From the NCBI GenBank assembly GCA_022844225.1, contig JALHMC010000001.1:1-64000 (forward strand): a DNA stretch of 64,000 nt. Direction: 5' to 3'. The notes under the pieces were generated by a model. The model searched no databases. It was not told where the DNA came from and saw only the letters and a program-made list of their open reading frames with translations. Numbering within the stretch: the stretch's first letter is position 1; each line of letters begins with the position of its first letter. This document shows positions 54,935 through 62,633 of the stretch, piece by piece. The position numbers and the translations under genes were made by a program. Origin of the DNA: Hyphomicrobiaceae bacterium (GTDB lineage Bacteria > Pseudomonadota > Alphaproteobacteria > Rhizobiales > Hyphomicrobiaceae).

Positions 54935-55548
54935 CCGGTGGCGGCGAAGCCAAACGTCCGAGAGCATGGCAGCGCATGCTTTCCGGCCGGCGCCTCGACC
55001 TCCTCGATCCATCTCCGGGCGACGTCGCCATCGAGGATATTGCCCATGGTCTGGCCCGCGTCGCGCGCTGGAACGGCCAGACGAGCGGGCCGCATGCCCT
55101 GTCCGTTGCCCAGCATTGTGTGATCGTCGCCGACATCGTGGCGGCGCTCGATCCCGCCTCGCCCCGCCAGGCGCTGCTCGCGGCCCTCCTCCACGACGCG
55201 CCCGAGTACGTGATCGGTGACCTTATCAGTCCGTTCAAGTCGGCCATCGGTCTCGACTACAAGGCGTTCGAGGAAAGATTGTTGGCTGCTATTCATGCTC
55301 GGTTCAGTTTGCCGCACCCATTGTCCGGAGATCTGCATAAGGCGATCAAACGTGCAGATCGTATCGCGGCCTACTACGAGGCGACGCGGCTCGCCGGGTT
55401 CGACGCGGACGAGGGGGAAACGTACTTTGGGCCAGCAGAAATGCTGCCTGCAGCGCTGTCGGAGACCCTCTCGGCTTTGGCCCCATTGCCCGTGCACGCA
55501 GCGGAGCGAGCCTATCTCGAGCGGTATACTGCTTTATTCGAGTATTGA
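54931..55548 (+). CDS. HD-domain phosphohydrolase (YfbR-like)
   Basis: 205 residues. The HD motif set is complete: GPHALSVAQHCVIVAD, LLHDAPEYVIGDLISPFK and the distal Asp in IKRADRIAAYYEA. The order resembles YfbR-type 5'-deoxynucleotidases, which clean up deoxynucleoside monophosphates. Coupled to tag upstream and followed by the NadQ-like gene; a nucleotide-metabolism role fits both neighbours. Confidence 0.85.
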   Translation: MTGGGEAKRPRAWQRMLSGRRLDLLDPSPGDVAIEDIAHGLARVARWNGQTSGPHALSVAQHCVIVADIVAALDPASPRQALLAALLHDAPEYVIGDLISPFKSAIGLDYKAFEERLLAAIHARFSLPHPLSGDLHKAIKRADRIAAYYEATRLAGFDADEGETYFGPAEMLPAALSETLSALAPLPVHAAERAYLERYTALFEY

Positions 55549-55657
55549 TTTCCTTGGCGAAAAGGTGGCTGAACTAGGGCACCTAGTTGCCGCGAAGTCA
55601 CGATCCCTCCTGAAAAGCGCCGGATTCGACAGGGACTTTCCAGACAGGAGAGTGCCC

Positions 55658-56725
55658 ATGCAAGATGACGTGACACGGGGGGCTCACGCCCCAATCGAGG
55701 CCGACGGCTCAGCGTGGCAACGGGAGCCCGAGGTCCACCGACGGCCTGAACGAGGCCAGGCCGACGAGATTCGGGTGGGATTGACAGCGGTCGTGCTGTC
55801 GGTGCGCCAGGAGCAGCCGGTCGTAATGGTCGCGCCGACGCCCCAAGCGGATCGCGCCGCGGACGCGGTCGGAACTTCGCGGCCGTGGCGGTTGCCAGCC
55901 GGACAGTTCTGCCCCCTGGAGCAACCCTCGCTGGAGGTGGCCCTGCGCAAGGTCGTGCTCGACAGCGCGGGGCGCGAACTCGGCTATCTCGAGCAGCTTC
56001 TCACCGACTACGGAGCCCTCGACGTCCACGCGGGGATGCCAGCGGCCGGGGGGCCGCGACAACTCTCGGTGAGCTATCTGGCCTTAAGCCGCGCCGAGAC
56101 GTCGCCGCTGGCCGATGGCGCAAGCTGGATCGACTGCTACCAATTGCTGCCCTGGGAGGACTTCCGCGGCGGACGACCGTCACTGCTGTCAACGCAGATC
56201 CTTCCGGGTCTCGAGGCATGGTGTGGCAGCAGCGCACGCGATCAGCCGCCGACCTCGGAGTGTGAGACGCAGATGAGCCGCAGCGAGCGTGTTGCGGTCT
56301 CGTTCGGTCTCTCGGGTCGCAGCTGGGACGATGAGCGCGTGGTCGATCGGCTCGATCTTCTGCTGGAGGCGGGCCTTCTCGATCGCGTTGCGCCTTCGCC
56401 TCTCACGGCGGGCGACATTCGGCTCGTGGCAGCCGGCCTGGGCCGCTTGCGGGCTAAGATCCGCAACCGGCCGGTCGTCTTCGAGCTGCTGCCACGCGAG
56501 TTCACTCTGTTCGAGTTGCAGAGGACGGTCGAAGCCGTGCTCGGGCCGACATTGCACAAGCAGAACTTCCGCCGCCTCGTCGAAGGCACGGGGCTGGTCG
56601 AGCCGACCGGAGATGTCCGCAACAATACGGGCGGTCGCCCGGCCAAGACGTTCCGGTTCCGGCGCGAGGTGCTGCTGGAACGTCCGGCCCCCGGGGTTCA
56701 TGTGCGGCCGGGACGCGCAGCTTGA
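55658..56725 (+). CDS. NadQ/NrtR-like regulator with degenerate Nudix domain and winged helix
   Basis: 355 residues from the ATG at 55658, with AGGAG upstream. Residues 35-200 have a Nudix-like fold (RVGLTAVVLSV, WRLPAGQFCPLEQPSLEVALRKVVLDSAG), but the Nudix box GX5EX7REUXEEXGU is broken: the REUXEE core is LRKVVLDSAG. The C-terminal 130 residues form a winged helix (FELLPREFTLFELQRTVEAVLG, NFRRLVEGTGLVEPTG). This architecture is that of NAD-metabolism regulators, in alphaproteobacteria NadQ, which bind a NAD-related ligand. It ends 19 bases before the stop of the convergent TIR-like gene. Confidence 0.75.
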   Translation: MQDDVTRGAHAPIEADGSAWQREPEVHRRPERGQADEIRVGLTAVVLSVRQEQPVVMVAPTPQADRAADAVGTSRPWRLPAGQFCPLEQPSLEVALRKVVLDSAGRELGYLEQLLTDYGALDVHAGMPAAGGPRQLSVSYLALSRAETSPLADGASWIDCYQLLPWEDFRGGRPSLLSTQILPGLEAWCGSSARDQPPTSECETQMSRSERVAVSFGLSGRSWDDERVVDRLDLLLEAGLLDRVAPSPLTAGDIRLVAAGLGRLRAKIRNRPVVFELLPREFTLFELQRTVEAVLGPTLHKQNFRRLVEGTGLVEPTGDVRNNTGGRPAKTFRFRREVLLERPAPGVHVRPGRAA

Positions 56726-56744
56726 TCACGCGGAGGCGGCCTCC

Positions 56745-57356
56745 TCAGCCGCTCTGCAGTTTGCCCGTACGGCCGGCCTTGAGCCGGTCGTAGGCTGCAA
56801 CGATCTCGGTGAGTGGGAGCCTGCGCTCCTCGTCGCGGTGATCGGGCACCGCGGGCGCTATGGATCGATGAGCGGCGCGGTTGTCCCGTGCGTCCGAAAT
56901 CGAGAGCTGCTCCAGTTCCATACGCCGCTGTGCGGCCGCTGCCTCGGCAAGCTCCTGGACGGCGCGAGCGACCTCGACGCTGCTACAGCTCATGGTCCGG
57001 TCCGCTAGGCGGCGGATGATGGGGGAAGCCGGCTCTTTTCCGGGCGCCACCACGGCCAGCACCGGGATGCGGCGGCGAAAACCGGTTTCGGCGACGTGAA
57101 GCTCGTGCTCCGTCCATTCAGACGCTGGATCTTCGCTGCCACCCCAAATAAGGGCGACGTGCGCCTGGGTCATAGCGACTTTGACGGCAGCCCGGCGCTG
57201 GACAGGATCGCTCGTTTCGATCTCAGAACCGCTATCGGTCAGCGAGACGACGGCATGGAGAAACTCCGGCAGCTCGTCGAAGAGGGAGAGTAGCCGCTCC
57301 GCCTCTCCGCTGGCCACCCAGGAACGCCCCAGATAGATGCGGTAGACACTGATCAT
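56745..57356 (-). CDS. TIR-like (MTH538/DUF1863, ThsB-type) domain protein
   Basis: 203 residues. The first 135 residues match the MTH538 TIR-like fold: ISVYRIYLGRSWVASGEAERLLSLFDEL, then AVKVAMTQAHVALIWGGSEDPASEWTEHELHVAETGFRRRIPVLAVVAPG and a RLADRTMSCSSVEVARAVQEL helix. Ser79-x-Trp81 with Glu83/Glu85 in ASEWTEHEL is the characteristic region. The family includes ThsB of the Thoeris phage-defence system, which makes NAD-derived signals. No ThsA partner is adjacent. The C-terminal 65 residues are charged and helical. It is tail-to-tail with the NadQ-like gene. Confidence 0.75.
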   Translation of the reverse strand: MISVYRIYLGRSWVASGEAERLLSLFDELPEFLHAVVSLTDSGSEIETSDPVQRRAAVKVAMTQAHVALIWGGSEDPASEWTEHELHVAETGFRRRIPVLAVVAPGKEPASPIIRRLADRTMSCSSVEVARAVQELAEAAAAQRRMELEQLSISDARDNRAAHRSIAPAVPDHRDEERRLPLTEIVAAYDRLKAGRTGKLQSG

Positions 57357-57466
57357 TTCAGCGCTCGAGCCTGCCAGTGGTCGTGCCTCGACGGCACTCG
57401 ACGGCCACTATCGGGCGGCAGGCCCTAAATAGGCGTTAAATTCGCCATCGGTCCGGCACACGGGCC

Positions 57467-59206
57467 TTATTTCTCATAACGCCAATACGTTCCGGACGGG
57501 ACACTGACAGGCTTATAGGCCTTGAGGCGCCCGCTCCATGGCCTCGTCCCGTGGCGGATGATCTGTCCGATGTCCGTCAGGAGATCGGTGTGCTCCGCAT
57601 AGCCCGAGTGGTGGATCGCCAGATAGCTGGTCGAGAGCCGCGTGATATCGATGGAATCGATCCCGGCCACGATGACGGGGCCACCAACGGGAACGTCGCC
57701 CGCCCGGGGCTTGTTGCCCGCAACCAGACGCGATGCCTCCAATGCCCGGTCATTGGCGGCTGCATAGAGCGTAATGCCTTTCGCAACGCCCGTAATTTCG
57801 GCTGCGATCGCCTCGAAGGCGTCGCGATCGACGTCCGGCGAGGCCAGGATGATCTGGTTGATCCGCGAGACGGCGGCGGGTGCCCGCAGTTTCAATGTCC
57901 GGAGCACTTGCAGGAGCATCTGGTTGCCCATGCTGTGGGCGATGATGTTGATGCTCGAGGAACCGGTCTCGTTCTGCACCATCTGCAGGAACTCATAGAG
58001 GTAGCGCTCCGCGCCCTGAGCGCTGTCCCGGTCGTAGATGTAGCTGGCGAGGCCACCGCCAGACGGCCAGCTATACGTGTAGGCCGCACCGTCGAACTGA
58101 AGATCGTAGCTGATCTGGGCTGTCCGGAAGAGACTGTCGTCGAAGCTGGTGTTGTAGCCGTGGATGAAGACGATCGACTGGTTTCGGAAAGTGCGGCTGT
58201 CAGACAGGCGCTGTTTGACGAGTGCAAGCAGCTCCGCCTTGGACAATGCCTTCAGCTCGCGGACGGTGAAGTGGCGATTGGGGTCCTCTTTCTCGAGCTG
58301 GAACGTGCCGATGTAGGGGATCGTCCAGGCACGGGGCCGCTCGATATTCGGCACCTTGTGATCGAGTGGTACGCTCACCAGAGCGCGCCCCATCTCCAGC
58401 CGCTTCGCCCGATCGTTGGCGTAGCCGAAACGGCCTTCCTGCTTCACGCGATTGCGGTCGGTTCCGTAGAACACCGGCACGATATGGAACCGCTCGTTCG
58501 ACGGGCTCGCCGTCGGCGCGGCGGCAGCTGCCGGAGCGGCGTCAGCCGCTGGTGGGGGCGGTGTGGTCGCTGGCCGGATCGAGCGCGTCGTCGCCCTCGG
58601 CTGGCCTGCGTCCGGTGCGGCCCCCGGTGCCGGCGGCTCTGGTGATGGGCGGGCCGCGCCAACACGTGGACGGGCGGGCGGAGCGGACTCTTCCGCAGCA
58701 GGCGCCCGATCCGCTGATCGCGGCGCCACAGGTGCGGGCGCAGGGGCCGGAGAGACAGACCGTGGCTGGCCAAACGCGCCCTGACCCGAGCCGCCGCCAC
58801 CTTCTCCGAGACCTTCCTTGCCCAGGCTTTCGAACTGGCCAGGCTTTGCCGAGCGCATCGCCGTGCCCGCGTCCCTGGCCGCCGTCGACAGGCGCTTGTA
58901 GCCGATGTCGGAAGACGGCGAGGCCGAAGCGCTCTCGGTCGCGCTGAAAAGGGCGCAGCTCCACGACGGTTTGAGGCCATCGCGAGCCCGTTGGAACTCC
59001 AGAGCGACGCATCGCTCATCCTTCAGGCAGCGCTCCTCGCACTGTTGATAAGTCAGGTTCGGCAGGCGGACGTAGGCCGCGCCCTTCAGGGTCTGATTGT
59101 CGATCCTCTGAATGACCGATTGCGCCAACGCCGGCGCTGCGAGCGCACACGACGCGAGCACCGATGCCACAGCAAAGAACAGTCTCACAATCGATCCGCT
59201 CGCCAT
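57467..59206 (-). CDS. Secreted PAN/Apple-domain protein fused to DUF900 alpha/beta hydrolase
   Basis: 579 residues from the ATG at 59206; a longer frame to 59371 has no support. Signal peptide (VLASCALAAPALAQS), then a PAN-4-like module (LPNLTYQQCEERCLKDERCVALEFQR) with paired cysteines. A proline/alanine-rich linker of about 120 residues follows, then the DUF900 hydrolase: VPVFYGTDRNRV, SIVFIHGYNTSFDDSLFR, the nucleophile elbow NIIAHSMGNQMLLQVL and VGGPVIVAGIDSIDI. It is expected to be a periplasmic esterase or lipase with an adhesion-type module. Substrate unknown. Confidence 0.85.
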   Translation of the reverse strand: MASGSIVRLFFAVASVLASCALAAPALAQSVIQRIDNQTLKGAAYVRLPNLTYQQCEERCLKDERCVALEFQRARDGLKPSWSCALFSATESASASPSSDIGYKRLSTAARDAGTAMRSAKPGQFESLGKEGLGEGGGGSGQGAFGQPRSVSPAPAPAPVAPRSADRAPAAEESAPPARPRVGAARPSPEPPAPGAAPDAGQPRATTRSIRPATTPPPPAADAAPAAAAAPTASPSNERFHIVPVFYGTDRNRVKQEGRFGYANDRAKRLEMGRALVSVPLDHKVPNIERPRAWTIPYIGTFQLEKEDPNRHFTVRELKALSKAELLALVKQRLSDSRTFRNQSIVFIHGYNTSFDDSLFRTAQISYDLQFDGAAYTYSWPSGGGLASYIYDRDSAQGAERYLYEFLQMVQNETGSSSINIIAHSMGNQMLLQVLRTLKLRAPAAVSRINQIILASPDVDRDAFEAIAAEITGVAKGITLYAAANDRALEASRLVAGNKPRAGDVPVGGPVIVAGIDSIDITRLSTSYLAIHHSGYAEHTDLLTDIGQIIRHGTRPWSGRLKAYKPVSVPSGTYWRYEK

Positions 59207-59390
59207 TCCCGTCCCCGTCCCGCCGAACACGAAATACTCAATTGCGCCTATGCGACAAGACTGTGGCGCTGGCTGGGCGCAACCGTTAGCACGCACCGCA
59301 CAGGCGGCCGGCCAAATGTCGGCGATATGGCGCAAGCGGCTGAAAACGCGATGACTTGCCGCGAGCCGCAAACCCCCTCATTGTCTGCTG

Positions 59391-60461
59391 ATGAAATCAC
59401 CGATGACCATCGACCGTGCGCCAGCCGCAAGTCAGGCTCGTCCCGGCGGTCGTCCGACACCGAGCCTCGAGGCGCTCGCGGAGGGCATTCGCGACGGCAA
59501 TCGCGCCGTGCTGGCACAGGCCATCACCCTGATCGAGAGCTCCCATCCCGCGCATCAGGCCAAGGCGCGGGCACTGGTGCAGCTGCTCCTTCCGGAGACG
59601 GGAAAGGCACGCCGCGTCGGCATTACGGGCGTGCCCGGCGTCGGCAAGTCGACGACGATCGACCAGCTCGGCATGAACCTGATCGCCGCCGGCCATCGGG
59701 TGGCCGTGCTCGCCGTCGATCCAACCTCACGCCGGACGGGTGGCTCGATCCTCGGGGACAAGACCAGGATGCAGCGCCTCTCGCAGGAGCGGGACGCCTT
59801 CATTCGTCCCTCACCGACGTCCGGAACGCTCGGCGGTGTGGCGAAGCGGACGCGCGAGACCATGACCTTGGTCGAGGCCGCAGGCTTCGATGTGGTCATC
59901 GTCGAGACGGTGGGTGTCGGCCAGTCAGAGACGGCCGTGTCGGAAATGGTGGATTTCTTTCTCGTGCTGCTTCTGGCTGGTGGCGGCGACGATCTGCAGG
60001 GGATCAAGAAGGGCATCATCGAGCTCGCCGACATGATCGCCATCAACAAGGCCGATGGGGCGAACATGGAACCCGCGACGCGCGCTGCCGCCGTGTACCG
60101 GGGCGCCCTCAACATTCTCACCCCGGCTTCGCCGAGCTGGCAGCCCCCCGTTCTGACAATCTCCGGTCGGGACAACCGTGGGCTCGAACAGCTATGGGAG
60201 CGCATCGAGGAGCACGCGCGGATCATGACGGCGTCGGGCGAACGCGACGAGCGGCGACGGCGCCAGGCCGTCTCGTGGATGCGTGAGATGCTGACCGACC
60301 GTCTGATCCAAGCGGTGCGATCGACGCCTGCGCTCGAGCGGCGTTTGCCGGAGATCGAGGCCGAGGTCGCGGCAGGACGCCTGGCCCCGAGTGTGGCGGT
60401 CGAGGAAGTGCTCCAGCGGTTTGCCAGTATCCCGGCGCAGGTCCAGCCCCATGACCGATAG
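59391..60461 (+). CDS. meaB: Methylmalonyl-CoA mutase-associated GTPase MeaB
   Basis: 356 residues; the second ATG at 59403 is an alternative start. Walker A GVPGVGKST (80-88), VAVLAVDPTSRRTGGSILGDKTRM, IVETVGVGQSE as Walker B/switch, and ADMIAINKADGANM as the base-recognition NKxD motif are all MeaB signatures. It gates cobalamin loading and protects methylmalonyl-CoA mutase, which turns propionyl-CoA-derived methylmalonyl-CoA into succinyl-CoA. The mutase itself is outside the window. The downstream pcp gene overlaps its end by 11 bases. Confidence 0.95.
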   Translation: MKSPMTIDRAPAASQARPGGRPTPSLEALAEGIRDGNRAVLAQAITLIESSHPAHQAKARALVQLLLPETGKARRVGITGVPGVGKSTTIDQLGMNLIAAGHRVAVLAVDPTSRRTGGSILGDKTRMQRLSQERDAFIRPSPTSGTLGGVAKRTRETMTLVEAAGFDVVIVETVGVGQSETAVSEMVDFFLVLLLAGGGDDLQGIKKGIIELADMIAINKADGANMEPATRAAAVYRGALNILTPASPSWQPPVLTISGRDNRGLEQLWERIEEHARIMTASGERDERRRRQAVSWMREMLTDRLIQAVRSTPALERRLPEIEAEVAAGRLAPSVAVEEVLQRFASIPAQVQPHDR

Positions 60462-61239
60462 CTCTTCTCCCCCTTCGACGGACCGATCGATGCCCAAGAC
60501 GCTCACGATGCCCCCACCTTCGGATCGCCCCGTCGTGCTCCTCACCGGCTTCGGCCCCTTCCCCACGGTCGGTGCGAACGCGACGTCGATCCTGGTGCCG
60601 CGGATCGCAGAGGCCGCCCGGCGGGCAGTTCCCGGAATTGTGGTGTCGCACCACGTCCTGCCAACTGAATGGGAGACCAGCCTCGCACTCCTCGAAGAGT
60701 TGACGCGGCGGCTGAGACCGGCGCTGGCCCTGCATTTCGGCGTCTCCGGCCGGGCCAACGGCTTCGAAATCGAGACCCGGGGACGCAATCGCTGTTCGCT
60801 GAGCGAGGACGCCGCAGGGCGGCTGCCTGCCGCCGAGCACGTGTCGGCACACGGGCCTGAATTCCTGCCCGCTACGCTACCGGCAGCGCATATCGTGACA
60901 CGTCTGCGCCGACGGGGTTTGCCGGCGCGTATCTCCCGGGATGCCGGGGGATACCTGTGCAATGCGCTGCTCTACAGGTCACTTGAGATCGCGCAGGTCC
61001 ACGGCGCCCCGGGGCGGAGCGGCTTCGTTCACCTTCCCGCCAATCTCGTCAACGAACGTCGGCCGGCCTACGAGCCCCGGACGGGAACGCGTCTCTCATG
61101 GGACGATGTCGTCGAGGGCAGCGTCGAAATCCTAGCCGCCGCCCTCGGGCGTCCGGTCCCAGCGATAGCCGGGACCCGCCCCGGTAGCCCTCGTCCCGGC
61201 ACAGGCGTCAATACCCGCGCAACCACGATCCGAGCCTGA
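60451..61239 (+). CDS. pcp: Pyroglutamyl-peptidase I (C15 family)
   Basis: 262 residues from the ATG at 60451, which overlaps the end of meaB; ATGs at 60490 and 60508 are shorter possibilities. The family core is VVLLTGFGPFPTVGANATS, the Glu in FEIETRGRNRC, the Cys in DAGGYLCNALLY and the His in GFVHLPANLV, giving the Glu/Cys/His triad of pyrrolidone carboxyl peptidase. It removes N-terminal pyroglutamate from peptides in the cytoplasm. The C-terminal 40 residues are an extra proline-rich tail. Co-transcribed with meaB by position. Confidence 0.87.
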   Translation: MTDSSSPPSTDRSMPKTLTMPPPSDRPVVLLTGFGPFPTVGANATSILVPRIAEAARRAVPGIVVSHHVLPTEWETSLALLEELTRRLRPALALHFGVSGRANGFEIETRGRNRCSLSEDAAGRLPAAEHVSAHGPEFLPATLPAAHIVTRLRRRGLPARISRDAGGYLCNALLYRSLEIAQVHGAPGRSGFVHLPANLVNERRPAYEPRTGTRLSWDDVVEGSVEILAAALGRPVPAIAGTRPGSPRPGTGVNTRATTIRA

Positions 61240-61332
61240 CGTTATCGACCGCCCCGCGCGGGACGGCCCGGAATATAAAAATTTACATATTGGGACCATT
61301 GCTCGTCAGGAGAATTGGCGAGCGAGCGGGCC

Positions 61333-62589
61333 ATGCTGAATATGCGCTTCCTATTACAGCGGGTTTGTCGGGACAACCGAGGATCAATCGCGATCATGTT
61401 CGCGGCATCGATCATCGTCCTGGTGATGACGATCGGCCTCGCGATCGATGGTGCGCGCGCCTACAACGTCTCGACCCGGATCAGCGCCGCGCTCGATGCC
61501 TCGGCACTGGCGGCGGCCAAGCTGCTCGACGACGAGAGCTTCGACGACGCCGAGATCCAGGATCGAGCGCACCGGTTCTTCGCGGCACAACTCCAGACGA
61601 TGCCCATCACCGGCGTGACGATGGACACCCTCGCCGTCGCTGTGGATCGCGCAGGAGGCCATGTGGACGTCTCCGTCGACGTGGCGGTCAGAACGACGCT
61701 CGGCCAACTCGCCGGCATCTCCGAGTTTCGCCTGCCGCGCGCAGCCCGGGTCACCTACAAGCAGAAATTCATCGAGCTCGCCATGGTGCTCGATATCACC
61801 GGTTCGATGTGCCAGCCGTGCAGCAAGATCGACGGCCTCAAGGCTGCTGCTCGGGAAGCCGTGGCGAACCTGATCAATCCTTCGGTGCCGCACGGCTATA
61901 CGCGCGTCGCGCTGCTTCCCTACAGCGCATCTGTGAATGCCGGCAGCTACGCCGCGGCCGTTTCGGGCGGCGCGAGCACCGACGGTTGCGTCGTCGAGCG
62001 GAACGGCGCGCACACCGTCGACGATCACGAAGCGTCCGGCAGTCACGTGCTCGGCGCCTCGAGACCCGCCCTCAACCCAAAATACTCGTGCCCGTCCGCC
62101 ACGATCCTACCGCTCACAGCGGATCGCGCCACACTCGAGTCCAAAATCGATGCGCTGACCACGGGTGGCTGGACGGCCGGCCACATCGGCCTTGCTTGGG
62201 GCTGGTACGTTCTCAGCGAGAGTTGGAAAGACCTCTGGCCGGCTGAAAGCAAGCCGCGACATGACGACCCCAACGTGATCAAGGTTGTTCTCATGATGAC
62301 CGACGGCGAGTTCAATACGAGCTATCTGCCGGGTGTCGGGTTCAACTCCAGCAACGTCAATCAGCCAAACAGCTCGCCGCACCAAGCCAAGCGGCTGTGC
62401 AGCAACATGAAATCCGAGAACGTCATCGTTTACTCGGTCGCCTTCCAGGCCCCCCCGGAGGCAGAGTCGCTACTGCGTGATTGCGCGACGTCGTCCAGCC
62501 ACTACTTCCCGGCCTCGTCCAACGCAGAGCTGTTTGCGGCCTTCCGCACCATTTCCGAGCGGCTTGCCGCGTTGCGCCTGTCGAAATAG
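61333..62589 (+). CDS. TadG-like Flp-pilus-associated protein with von Willebrand A domain
   Basis: 418 residues from the ATG at 61333; a TTG at 61315 is the longer alternative. The N-terminus is a TadE/G module: RDNRGSIAIMFAASIIVLVMTIGLAIDGARAYNVSTRISAALDASALAAAK, a single membrane helix. The vWA domain follows from about residue 150 with the MIDAS motif VLDITGSM and later VVLMMTDGEFNTSY. It is expected to be inner-membrane bound with the vWA domain in the periplasm, as in tight-adherence pilus loci, but no tad genes are in the window. It converges on the WD40 gene. Confidence 0.87.
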   Translation: MLNMRFLLQRVCRDNRGSIAIMFAASIIVLVMTIGLAIDGARAYNVSTRISAALDASALAAAKLLDDESFDDAEIQDRAHRFFAAQLQTMPITGVTMDTLAVAVDRAGGHVDVSVDVAVRTTLGQLAGISEFRLPRAARVTYKQKFIELAMVLDITGSMCQPCSKIDGLKAAAREAVANLINPSVPHGYTRVALLPYSASVNAGSYAAAVSGGASTDGCVVERNGAHTVDDHEASGSHVLGASRPALNPKYSCPSATILPLTADRATLESKIDALTTGGWTAGHIGLAWGWYVLSESWKDLWPAESKPRHDDPNVIKVVLMMTDGEFNTSYLPGVGFNSSNVNQPNSSPHQAKRLCSNMKSENVIVYSVAFQAPPEAESLLRDCATSSSHYFPASSNAELFAAFRTISERLAALRLSK

Positions 62590-62633
62590 CCGGCGGCGGC
62601 CACACCAGTCATCGCCGAGCCCGGCCGGAAATC

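Noticed and set aside
57551-58645. 364-codon plus-strand frame opposite the PAN-DUF900 gene
   Set aside because: Shadow of a protein with a clear nucleophile elbow and signal peptide.
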